Source: Cytophagaceae bacterium ABcell3 (lineage in GTDB: Bacteria > Bacteroidota > Bacteroidia > Cytophagales > Cytophagaceae). From it: a stretch of DNA of 64,000 nucleotides. The stretch covers positions 704,584-768,583 of the forward strand of contig CP133159.1 of the NCBI GenBank assembly GCA_030913385.1. Reading direction: 5' to 3'. How positions within the stretch are numbered: the first letter of the stretch is position 1; each line of letters opens with the position of its first letter. This document shows positions 1-7,290 of this stretch, piece after piece. The position numbers were made by a program, and so were the translations under genes. A model generated the notes under the pieces. The model saw only the letters and a list, made by a program, of their open reading frames with translations. It was not told the DNA's origin and ran no database searches.

Positions 1-1
1 A

Positions 2-100
2 GAGCGTATAAAAGCTAGTCAGCAGTACAATGAGCAGTTGCTGCAGCAGGTACTGAGAGAAGCACTGGAGCCGGAGAGGGAGTTGGTGGGAGAAATATAA
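2..100 (+). CDS. C-terminal end of a probable type I restriction specificity subunit (partial)
   Basis: An open frame enters from the left edge and stops with TAA at 98-100, giving the last 32 residues of a protein. The visible tail is a charged, glutamine-rich helix (QQYNEQLLQQVLREALEPE). This resembles the coiled-coil C-terminus of many Bacteroidota HsdS subunits, which choose the DNA target of type I restriction-modification enzymes. The call rests on this short tail only, so another coiled-coil protein is possible. Its stop codon abuts the stop codon of the convergent nuclease-like gene with no gap. Confidence 0.45.
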   Translation, partial: ERIKASQQYNEQLLQQVLREALEPERELVGEI

Positions 101-1735
101 TTACTTATATCTGTGCTGATAGCGTTTGATTTTCCACTCCCCAACTTCAATTTCTGATTCAAATTCAGAAAAGCTTGCTAAATTATCTTGTTCATTATGG
201 TGAATTTGTAATAGAAGCTCAGAAAGTCCTTTATTTTGCGCCTGGATAGAACTAACGCTATCAATAAAAGTTGGCATATCAATCACCATTACATCGCTAT
301 CCTCAGGCAGAGGAACTGGTAAAGGTTTGTGTGTTATGATAAGACCAGAAATTTTAAAATTATCAATACAGGTTTTATCTATAAGAGATAAACTGCTCAA
401 GACTTCCTTATACAAAACCACCTTTTTAATGGCTTTACTTAGCTCCTTTATTTTATAATCTACTTCAGAGGCAGTTATAGGGCCCATATAATGCTTGTAG
501 TCTGCTATCAGCATTACTTTTCTTTCTTTATCAATAAGAAGCAAATCAGGGGTAATTATTTTGCCACCTAACCTGATAGATTTCTCTGCAAAAGAGATAC
601 ACCCTTTAATTTCTCTTACTGAGCCACCAAGCATTCTTAGGTTAGCTTTTTCTATATCATTTATTAATCTGTCATAAATTTCTTTCTTCTTCCCTTTATT
701 TAAGGCTCCGAGAATCATTCTGGAGGGCTCTACTTGTGAGAACAAATTCGGCAGGATATAATATGTGCCTGTAGGTGAAACAACAAATGGTTGAATAGTA
801 ACACTTGAGTGAAAATTATCGGGGTTAAAAGTAAGGTCTTCTATTATCGATTTTGATACATCATTAGAAAGTCCTGTAATTATTGAGGCAAGTTTTATAA
901 ATTGGACTGTCGCCAAGTATAAAGGATTAGAACCGAATGACAGGCTTTCTCCTGTTGTTCTGGAATCCAACTCTGCTTCAACCCATCTTATAAAATAAAA
1001 AGATATAAAAAATAAGGAATAGAACTGTCGCAACTGCTTCAGGTTATAACCATTAAAATCCGTTGTTTCCGGAAGCTCTGGAAATAAAATTTCAGCCATT
1101 TTATTCAATAGCAGAGGATAAGATGAAGAGTACCTTCCTCTTTCCCACTTGATATGATTAGCAATAGGAGGCCTGGAAATATCAACATCTTTTATCCAGA
1201 CAGAGAACTCTTTTTCCATTTCCTCATGCGGATAGCTGAAATAAATCTCCTGCATCTGCTGCGCATATAAAACTTGCTTATTATAAACACCTGCATAATT
1301 ATAGTCTTTTGGATTCTGAAAAGTTATAGTTTTATTTTCCTCATCTAATATAGCTTTCTTAATTCCCCTTGACCATATAACAAATTCCTGAGCTATAGAA
1401 TGATATTCTCCACCCCAGTTTAAAAATGTTGCAGCTGATTCTTGTAGCTGATTGACAGGTATACTATCCGCATCTAAATATTTAGGACTCCTTTGCTTGT
1501 TCATCCATCGGATACAATGCCCCATCCCATGAAGCATATTATTTAGATATAAAGATAGGTTTTGAGGGTCGTGACCTTTATTAATTAAAGCATCACGGAA
1601 TCTTTCAGTATCTCCATATACTTGTAACAGATATGGGATAACAATACCCTCAGAGTAGTGATAAAAAGGATAGGTCTCATGATGTTTATCAAGAATATCC
1701 GATTCAAAGGCTCTTATTTTTTTATATTGCTCCAA
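101..1735 (-). CDS. Hypothetical protein with C-terminal PD-(D/E)XK-like nuclease motif
   Basis: A 544-residue protein that I do not recognise as a named family. Near residues 396-414 it carries PDLLLID, then a short beta-hairpin, then ADYKHY. This is the spacing of a PD-(D/E)XK nuclease core (P-D, then D-x-K), with Asp instead of the commoner Glu. A preceding Ser/Gly-rich stretch and conserved Glu (GGSVREIKG, about 370-378) could supply the N-terminal acidic residue. The N-terminal two thirds are probably helical, with many aromatic residues and no clear domain. No signal peptide or membrane segment is seen. It is convergent with a probable HsdS end, so a role in DNA restriction or mobile-element defence is plausible but inferred. 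The start ATG at 1735 is the first in frame. Confidence 0.6.
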   Translation of the reverse strand: MEQYKKIRAFESDILDKHHETYPFYHYSEGIVIPYLLQVYGDTERFRDALINKGHDPQNLSLYLNNMLHGMGHCIRWMNKQRSPKYLDADSIPVNQLQESAATFLNWGGEYHSIAQEFVIWSRGIKKAILDEENKTITFQNPKDYNYAGVYNKQVLYAQQMQEIYFSYPHEEMEKEFSVWIKDVDISRPPIANHIKWERGRYSSSYPLLLNKMAEILFPELPETTDFNGYNLKQLRQFYSLFFISFYFIRWVEAELDSRTTGESLSFGSNPLYLATVQFIKLASIITGLSNDVSKSIIEDLTFNPDNFHSSVTIQPFVVSPTGTYYILPNLFSQVEPSRMILGALNKGKKKEIYDRLINDIEKANLRMLGGSVREIKGCISFAEKSIRLGGKIITPDLLLIDKERKVMLIADYKHYMGPITASEVDYKIKELSKAIKKVVLYKEVLSSLSLIDKTCIDNFKISGLIITHKPLPVPLPEDSDVMVIDMPTFIDSVSSIQAQNKGLSELLLQIHHNEQDNLASFSEFESEIEVGEWKIKRYQHRYK

Positions 1736-1801
1736 AGACTATTTGTATTCTCTGCTTCCAAGCTATATTTAAAAAGCTAAAATATAAACATCATTGTAAT
1801 A

Positions 1802-1877
1802 GTGCTTAAAACATGGTAAAGAAGTGGCGGAATAGAAAGTGTATATATGTCAGTCTTAAGAAAAATGTTTTAAGCAC
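1802..1877. repeat. 13-bp perfect inverted repeat around a 50-bp spacer
   Basis: GTGCTTAAAACAT at 1802-1814 is exactly complementary to ATGTTTTAAGCAC at 1865-1877. The element lies between the end of the 113-residue gene and the start of the nuclease-like gene. It could be a long-stem terminator, an operator-like palindrome or a very short mobile element. No T-run follows the stem directly and no target duplication was identified. Confidence 0.5.
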
Positions 1878-1881
1878 CAAC

Positions 1882-2223
1882 TCAGGTATAAACCTTTTCT
1901 TCTCCTTTTAGCTGAGGCAAGTTGGAAAGCTTTTCATATAAGAAATAGTCTGGCGCATTATCAGCCTCTAAATTTAATTTTACATAAACCTCCCATTCAA
2001 AACTTTCTGCCTCAGGAAAGAATGCCTTAAGTAAGGTGTTGTTAAACAGCTCACTTTCATATTTTTCACGCCAAATGAAATTTATGTAGCTGTCAAGCAA
2101 AGAGGGGTTGGCCGGGGCAATAAATACTCCTTCAACCGAAACTTCCTGTTTTCCAACATTAAACTTTTTTCCGTTTAGGGAATAATATTTTTTCTGAAGG
2201 TGCTCTGCTGAAGAAAATTCCAT
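1882..2223 (-). CDS. Small hypothetical protein
   Basis: A 113-residue soluble, acidic protein with no recognised family, signal peptide or membrane helix. It is rich in aromatic residues (for example YINFIWREKYESELF near 46-60) and ends in a charged tail. It sits upstream of the nuclease-like gene on the same strand, with about 146 bp between them that contain an inverted repeat. It lies in a low G+C accessory stretch that also holds toxin-immunity genes, so an immunity or accessory role is possible but unsupported. It has no homopolymer or frameshift problem and an ordinary ATG start. Confidence 0.5.
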   Translation of the reverse strand: MEFSSAEHLQKKYYSLNGKKFNVGKQEVSVEGVFIAPANPSLLDSYINFIWREKYESELFNNTLLKAFFPEAESFEWEVYVKLNLEADNAPDYFLYEKLSNLPQLKGEEKVYT

Positions 2224-2610
2224 AGTTTTTAAGACTAATTTCTTAATTAACAGGGAAAAGACGAAAATGATTGCTAAATTTCCTGAAATACTGTAGCGTG
2301 AGTAAATTTACATCATAATTGCGAAACTATCTAAAGCTTGTTGTTTAAATAGTTTTTTTAAATGATAGACGGTCTTGAAATATTATTTTTAACTTTATTG
2401 ATTTTTGCTTTAACTGTATATTTTTTTTGCGGTTTATAAGGGATGTATAGGTCAAGACTATCAGAAGAACAATAGTCTGCTTCTGATAACTTTGCCCTTT
2501 TGGCGATATGTGCTTTATATTGTTTCTTCATTGTTGGTTTTGTCGGCAGCCGGATTCTTTGCCTGTATTTGCTGACCCGTCAGCGTCCCCGGACCTGACG
2601 GCGTACACTT

Positions 2611-2782
2611 TAACCTGAAACATGCAATAGAAGTTTCTATTACGTAGCAAATTAACTTCAAATCAGTCGCTTCGCTCACATTTGAGTCTTAACCATAGTG
2701 CTGCTATGCTTTGCGACCCAAAAGTGCTGATTTATTGTTATTTTGCTCCTCATGACGAAATCTATTGCATAATTCAGGTTTA
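2611..2782 (+). repeat. Dispersed inverted-repeat element, full-length copy A
   Basis: This is the left member of a repeat family found about ten times in the window. It begins AACCTGAAACATGCAATAG and ends CTATTGCATAATTCAGGTT, so its ends form an imperfect inverted repeat. Inside are the shared blocks CTTCAAATCAGTCGCTTCGC and an internal palindrome CATAG-TGCTG-CTATG. Copy B at 55031-55196 matches it along most of its length. It lies in the 622-bp gap 2224-2845, where the only other structure I see is a GC-rich hairpin CCGTCAG...CTGACGG near 2577-2601. Confidence 0.75.
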
Positions 2783-2845
2783 AAAAGGTAAAAACAGACA
2801 AAGGTCCTGCCAGACACTTGAATTTTTCAAGATCCTTCCATCCGC

Positions 2846-3292
2846 TTAACTTTCATCTTTCAATCCATCTGCAAACTCATCAAAGGAATCTGCTAAATAG
2901 TACGTATTACCTTCATCTACACTTGACTGTGGGAAGAAATGCTGGTGATCCCAAAAATAAATTCCTTTATCTTCTCCACTAGTTATATAGGTTAATAAAC
3001 CACCTCCGGGGTGACAGCCGATTATCAAGGTATTCTCTTGGAGTTCTTCCTTATATTCTTTCAGCCAGAAGTCTAAGTTAAAGGTTCTTGATTCTATGTT
3101 TATACCAAAAAAAACGTCTGCAGGAATGTATTGATCTAAATCTTCAACAAAGAACAACTGATCTATTACACTACCTCCATTGTTATTTTTAATGAAATTG
3201 CGATAATCTTCAGGAATAGGGAACCCTAATTCTTTTTCATAATTTGAAATGGTTTCATCACCAAGGGTTCCAAAGGACTTTACTCTTATCAT
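2846..3292 (-). CDS. SMI1/KNR4 (SUKH) family immunity protein, second copy
   Basis: A 148-residue protein with the SUKH-fold pattern: an N-terminal helix with ELGFPIPEDYRNFIKNNNGG (about 21-40), a central hydrophobic strand LIIGCHPGGG, then DKGIYFWDHQHFF and a C-terminal helix (SFDEFADGL). SUKH proteins are known immunity partners that bind and neutralise nuclease toxins of polymorphic toxin systems. It is clearly paralogous to the gene just upstream (3308-3757): the C-terminal half is nearly the same and the N-terminal half has diverged. Only 15 bp separate them. The duplication suggests either widened protection against toxin variants or an orphan immunity gene kept from an older toxin. It is cytosolic, with no signal peptide. 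Confidence 0.85.
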   Translation of the reverse strand: MIRVKSFGTLGDETISNYEKELGFPIPEDYRNFIKNNNGGSVIDQLFFVEDLDQYIPADVFFGINIESRTFNLDFWLKEYKEELQENTLIIGCHPGGGLLTYITSGEDKGIYFWDHQHFFPQSSVDEGNTYYLADSFDEFADGLKDES

Positions 3293-3307
3293 TTTTTTCT
3301 TCTTACC

Positions 3308-3757
3308 TTAACTTTCATCTTTCAAACTACCCACAAACTCTTTAAAGGAGTCTGCCAGATAATATGTGTTACCTTCGTCTTCATTGGATTGAGGAAAGAA
3401 GTGTTGATGATCCCAAAAGTAAATCCCCTTATCTTCTCCACTAGTGGTATAAGTGATAAAACCGCCAGTGGAATTCACTCCAATAATAAGCGTACTTTCT
3501 GGTAATTCATCTTCATACTCATTAAGCCAATAGGTTAAATTTAATACTTCTGCCCTTTTAATATCAATTCCATACAGTACATGCATCATCATTGATTGCT
3601 CAAGATCATCTACATAAATTGACTGATTATTCACAAGCCCCCCGTTATGATCTTTCAGGAAGGTTCTATAATCATCCGGAAGAGAAAATCCGATTTCTTC
3701 TTCAAAGTTAGAAATTTCATTTTCTTCAAGCTTATTATTACTAGTTAGATTAATCAT
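3308..3757 (-). CDS. SMI1/KNR4 (SUKH) family immunity protein, cognate copy
   Basis: A 149-residue SUKH-fold protein (IGFSLPDDYRTFLKDHNGG about 22-40; LIIGVNSTGGF; DKGIYFWDHQHFF; C-terminal SFKEFVGSL). Its ATG overlaps the TGA stop of the toxin tip (ATGA, 3754-3757). This is the arrangement expected for a translationally coupled toxin-immunity pair and marks it as the cognate immunity gene. A second SUKH gene follows after 15 bp. SUKH proteins act in the cytosol by binding the toxin nuclease domain. The overlap also supports the view that the shifted downstream frame of the toxin, not the longer upstream frame, is the ancestral end of that gene. Confidence 0.88.
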   Translation of the reverse strand: MINLTSNNKLEENEISNFEEEIGFSLPDDYRTFLKDHNGGLVNNQSIYVDDLEQSMMMHVLYGIDIKRAEVLNLTYWLNEYEDELPESTLIIGVNSTGGFITYTTSGEDKGIYFWDHQHFFPQSNEDEGNTYYLADSFKEFVGSLKDES

Positions 3758-5015
3758 TTTCTTCTTTTTCTTACCTTGTACCTTGATTTATGGACGTTTA
3801 GTTGTTTATTTTTAATTATAGATCGTGCACCATAGTGGGTAAACCTAGCGTGTATTTTTTGTGGCACTTCCTGCATTGTTCTTAGATTCTGGTGGTGATG
3901 CCAAGTGTTAACTTCCGAAGCAGGACCTAAAGGAGCCATACTATTTGCTGTTTTTGAATCTAAATAGCAATCTCCTTTCATATCAGGAATGTCCACTTGT
4001 TGCCTCACATACCCACTAAAATTTGGAAAGGTTGGATCATATACCACTGAATTTCCTTCCCAGTCAGTATATTTCCAATGTCCATTTTCAATAACTTCAA
4101 CACTTCCCCCTTTTTTCTGCCACTTATTAATGTCAGGCGCATATGGAGGTTTTTTTTGGGGTCTAATTTGCTTTTTTCTTGATTCTTAGGCCTTTCGATA
4201 AACCTGTTAACTTTTGCATCAGCTTTGCGCTTTTGAACTCCTGAGCTAGAATTATGAGCTATCTCTTGTCTTTCATTATAATCATTAAAACTAATATATG
4301 CTCCTTTGCCCGTTTTTGCGCGTACAAGATAAACAGCTTCATTCAGCAGCTCTTTTTTGCTACTGCCTACAGAACTGTCACATATTTTGAAATCGGCATT
4401 GGTACTATACTCAATAGATTCTGGCGCATGTTTGATTAATAAATTTCCGCAGATGGTTATTGTGCAAGCACTTTGAGAAGTACGGAAAGGCAAGGAGCCA
4501 GAATATGTTTCTTCTATCTTTGTTACAACACCAGTAGTTGAAGCCTTTAAATTAGGTAAAGGCAGATCAGAAGAAAAAAAGCTTTTTCTGATATCCTTTA
4601 ATGAATCAGGCTTCTGAAAACCTCCTGTACTAAAAGGATTTTCTGCTGAACTCCTCTTTACCTTAATATTCTTTGCGTTGGCAAAACCCTTGTTCAGTTT
4701 ATCATGAAATTTATCAGATAATACATCACAGCGAACCTCAAATTTATAGTTAAGCAGGTTGATGCCTTTTTTTCCCACCTTTTCAAGCAAAGTTACCTTA
4801 CTGGAAATTTTGAATGGGGCTATTTGCTTATTAAGTACTCCATCCAGAGAAAGGAAGAAAGGAATGTTAGAAGCAAAGTGATAGAGTTTGAAGTCAAAGT
4901 GGCTCTGGAAGTCACTTAGTGGACGCTTCAGGCTTTCTTTAGCATTGGGAAGCGATGATTTTACGCAGTCTTCCAGCCAATATTTTAAATTAAAAAAATG
5001 AGGATCAAACATCAA
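3754..5015 (-). pseudogene. Polymorphic toxin with C-terminal WHH-type HNH nuclease, frame shifted at an A8 run
   Basis: The upstream frame runs from ATG 5015 and the downstream frame ends at TGA 3754. They join by a -1 shift at the run of eight A on the minus strand (plus-strand T-run 4150-4157, preceded by CCCC). The joined product would be about 420 residues. The upstream frame alone runs on past the shift to a stop at 4005. Immediately after the shift the downstream frame reads KWQKKGGSVEVIENGHW and then the nuclease tip TWHHHQNLRTMQEVPQKIH, matching the WHH branch of HNH/EndoVII nucleases used as toxin tips. The first 288 residues are not recognised and carry no clear signal peptide or Rhs repeats. 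Either one A was lost (a pseudogene), or A-AAA-AAA slippage makes a minority of active toxin, or the base is a sequencing error. Confidence 0.7.
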
Positions 5016-5252
5016 AAAATAAGGTAGTTATAGATAGCCCCAAATCTCGGAGATTTTTGTGGAAAAATCTATTATACTTTCTGAAATTTTACACACTGGC
5101 TTTTGCAAGAATAAGCGGTTCTGCCATAGGTGTTAGATATCTTCCTTACCACAAAAAACCTGTGTTGCCCCATTTTTATGTTTGGCAACAGTAATTTTGT
5201 TATTTTTACTAAAGTTAAATTTTTCAGTTATTTTTAGGAAAAAAATATCACT

Positions 5253-6140
5253 GTGTCAGAAAAACAGCATAAGGCAGGTTTTATCAGTATTATTGGTAAG
5301 CCAAATGTAGGAAAATCTACCTTAATGAATACCTTGGTAGGAGAGCGCTTGTCTATTATTACTTCAAAAGCCCAAACTACCAGAAACCGGATTATGGGCA
5401 TTCTCAATGGGGATGATTTTCAGATGGTGTATTCCGATACTCCTGGAATTATTCTTCCAAAATACGCCTTGCATGAGTCGATGATGAAGTTCGTGAACGC
5501 TTCTTTGGAAGATGCTGATGTTATCCTTTTTGTTACGGATATTTATGAGAAGTTCGACGAACAAGATGTACTCGACAAATTGAAGAAGGCAGAGGCACCT
5601 GTATTGCTGCTTATCAATAAAATTGACCAAGCCAAGGAAGGGGCGGTTGAGGAGAAAATAGCCTATTGGCAGGAGAATTTTGACGCTACTGAGGTTATTC
5701 CCATATCAGCGCTGGAGCGGTTCAATGTAGAGAAGGTTTTTAACCTTATCATGGATTACCTGCCCGTGCATCCGCCATATTTCCCTAAAGACGAATTGAC
5801 AGATAAGCCTGAACGGTTTTTTGCGTCCGAAATCATCCGGGAGAAAATATTTTTGAATTATAAAAAAGAAGTGCCCTATAGCTGCGAAGTAGCCGTAACG
5901 GAGTTTAAGGAGGATGAAAAGATCATCCGCATGCGGGCGGAAATTTTTGTGGAACGGCAAACGCAGAAAGGCATTATTATCGGCAAAGGTGGGGAAGCGC
6001 TGAAGAAAACGGGAATAGCGGCAAGGAAAGACCTAGAAGAGTTTTTCCAAAAACAGGTGCACCTAGAGACTTTTGTTAAAGTCGAGCCTGATTGGAGAAC
6101 AAGACCGAGCAAATTAAGAATGTTCGGGTACAATGGTTAG
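5253..6140 (+). CDS. era: GTPase Era
   Basis: Era, a 295-residue GTPase that binds the 3' end of 16S rRNA and assists 30S ribosome maturation. G1 is GKPNVGKS (15-22), G3 is DTPG (62-65) and G4 is NKID (122-125). The C-terminal KH RNA-binding domain contains IIIGKGGEALKK (about 240-251). Length is normal for the family. The start is GTG at 5253, with AGGAAAAA about 10 bp upstream as a weak ribosome site. No ATG in frame gives an intact G1 motif. It is transcribed away from the toxin locus and followed by a terminator at 6361-6392. Confidence 0.96.
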   Translation: MSEKQHKAGFISIIGKPNVGKSTLMNTLVGERLSIITSKAQTTRNRIMGILNGDDFQMVYSDTPGIILPKYALHESMMKFVNASLEDADVILFVTDIYEKFDEQDVLDKLKKAEAPVLLLINKIDQAKEGAVEEKIAYWQENFDATEVIPISALERFNVEKVFNLIMDYLPVHPPYFPKDELTDKPERFFASEIIREKIFLNYKKEVPYSCEVAVTEFKEDEKIIRMRAEIFVERQTQKGIIIGKGGEALKKTGIAARKDLEEFFQKQVHLETFVKVEPDWRTRPSKLRMFGYNG

Positions 6141-6284
6141 GTGGCTATTTTGCCTTGGTAAAACAGGCCATTGCTTATGTGGGATGAGTTAGCTGTGCAA
6201 CCCTGTAAGGACAGGTTTAGGTTCGCTGTAAAAAAAATATTTTTTTACGTGTAATAAAAATTATAAACAGACTGTTATTTTCCT

Positions 6285-6392
6285 TATCTTTGAGGCATGG
6301 TATTTGTTTAATGAACTTAAGTTTACCTTTACCTTTTACTCATTACCTTATTTATTGAAAGGGGCAATTCAGCAATGGATTGCCCCTTTTTT
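6285..6392 (+). ncRNA. Possible small transcript downstream of era, ending in a strong terminator
   Basis: A TATCTTTG box (6285-6292) matches the Bacteroidota TAnnTTTG promoter element. About 100 bp later a perfect 8-bp stem (GGGGCAAT 6361-6368 with ATTGCCCC 6379-6386) is followed by seven T. No ORF of note lies between. The segment shares TTAAGTTTACC (6317-6327) and CATTACC...TTATTGAAA (6341-6360) with the three RNA-like units near 32.3-32.9 kb. It may simply be the era terminator with a long leader, so the ncRNA call is tentative. The terminator itself is well supported. Confidence 0.4.
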
Positions 6393-6461
6393 TATTTAGA
6401 ACGGCTAAACCAATTTATTCTACGGCAGAACTTTTTTATTGTTTCACCTAAATTATGAAAT

Positions 6462-6488
6462 GGAAAGTCCTATTGCATATTTCAGGTT
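6462..6488. repeat. Solo end of the dispersed inverted-repeat family
   Basis: GGAAAGTCCTATTGCATATT followed by TCAGGTTT matches the terminal part of copies A, B and E of the dispersed repeat. Only one end is recognisable here. It lies about 55 bp upstream of the HAD phosphatase start and may contribute to its leader. Confidence 0.55.
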
Positions 6489-6541
6489 TGTTAATTCTTA
6501 GTATTTTGCAGAAAATTTGATGGGAAAAGGGATATTTTGCT

Positions 6542-7204
6542 ATGATTAAAGCGGTAATTTTTGATATGGATGGCTTGTTGATTGATTCAGAGCCCTTCTG
6601 GCGTAAGGCCGAAAAGATAGTTTTTCGTGAAGTGGGAATAGAGCTAACGGATGAACACTGCGAAAGTACCATGGGGCTCAGAATAGATGAAGTAGTTAAA
6701 CACTGGTACCGCAAGAAGCCTTGGGAGAATAAATCCCTTTTGGAAATAGAAAATGCGGTGGTAGACCATGTAGAGGAACTGATTCGGACTACCGGGCAGC
6801 CTATGCCTGGGGTATATGATACCATAAGTATGCTCAAAAGTAAGGGGATTGATCTTGCCATCGCTTCTTCCTCCTCGTTTCGGCTGATTCATGCAGTCAC
6901 TGAAAAACTGGGCATTAAGGACGATATGAAGCTGGTTCACTCAGCGGAAAAGGAAGAATTCGGCAAACCGCACCCTTCTATTTACATATATACTGGTAGG
7001 GAATTAGGCAGGGAGTTTCACGAGTGCCTTGTTTTTGAGGATTCTTTCAATGGCTTAATAGCAGCAAAAGCGGCCAGGATGCATGCGATAGCCATACCCG
7101 ATTCAAAGTCATTTTCCCAAACAAGGTTTGACATTGCAGATTTTAAATTATCTTCATTAAAGGATTTTAATGAGAGGCACTTGGAATTTTTTACCGCCTC
7201 CTGA
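6542..7204 (+). CDS. HAD-superfamily sugar-phosphate phosphatase (beta-phosphoglucomutase/YniC-like)
   Basis: A 220-residue HAD hydrolase of subfamily IA. Motif I is DMDGLLIDSE (8-17, nucleophile Asp8 and acid/base Asp10). Motif II is the SSSS stretch near 108-111, motif III is the Lys in GKPHP near 141, and motif IV is EDSFNG near 162. The helical cap between motifs I and II and the DSEPFWRKAE segment resemble hexitol- and 2-deoxyglucose-6-phosphate phosphatases such as YniC, rather than true beta-phosphoglucomutase. Substrate cannot be fixed from sequence. It is cytosolic. The M1 peptidase starts 86 bp downstream in the same direction and could share a transcript. Confidence 0.85.
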   Translation: MIKAVIFDMDGLLIDSEPFWRKAEKIVFREVGIELTDEHCESTMGLRIDEVVKHWYRKKPWENKSLLEIENAVVDHVEELIRTTGQPMPGVYDTISMLKSKGIDLAIASSSSFRLIHAVTEKLGIKDDMKLVHSAEKEEFGKPHPSIYIYTGRELGREFHECLVFEDSFNGLIAAKAARMHAIAIPDSKSFSQTRFDIADFKLSSLKDFNERHLEFFTAS

Positions 7205-7290
7205 GGTTGCTCTTTAAGAACCTCTATTGTTCGCCAAGTAATTCTGTTTTAATTTTCAAGCGTATAACATTTCAATTAACTATTTCAGAT

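Noticed and set aside
2577-2601. GC-rich hairpin CCGTCAG...CTGACGG as a terminator or attachment site
   Set aside because: No T-run on either side, no gene end within 300 bp and no flanking duplication.
4254-4439. Plus-strand small ORF inside the toxin gene
   Set aside because: Hydrophobic shadow frame antisense to the toxin. No ribosome site or promoter seen.
7207-7290. Longer N-terminus of the M1 peptidase
   Set aside because: It would place 28 polar residues before a clear signal peptide. ATG 7291 is the natural start.
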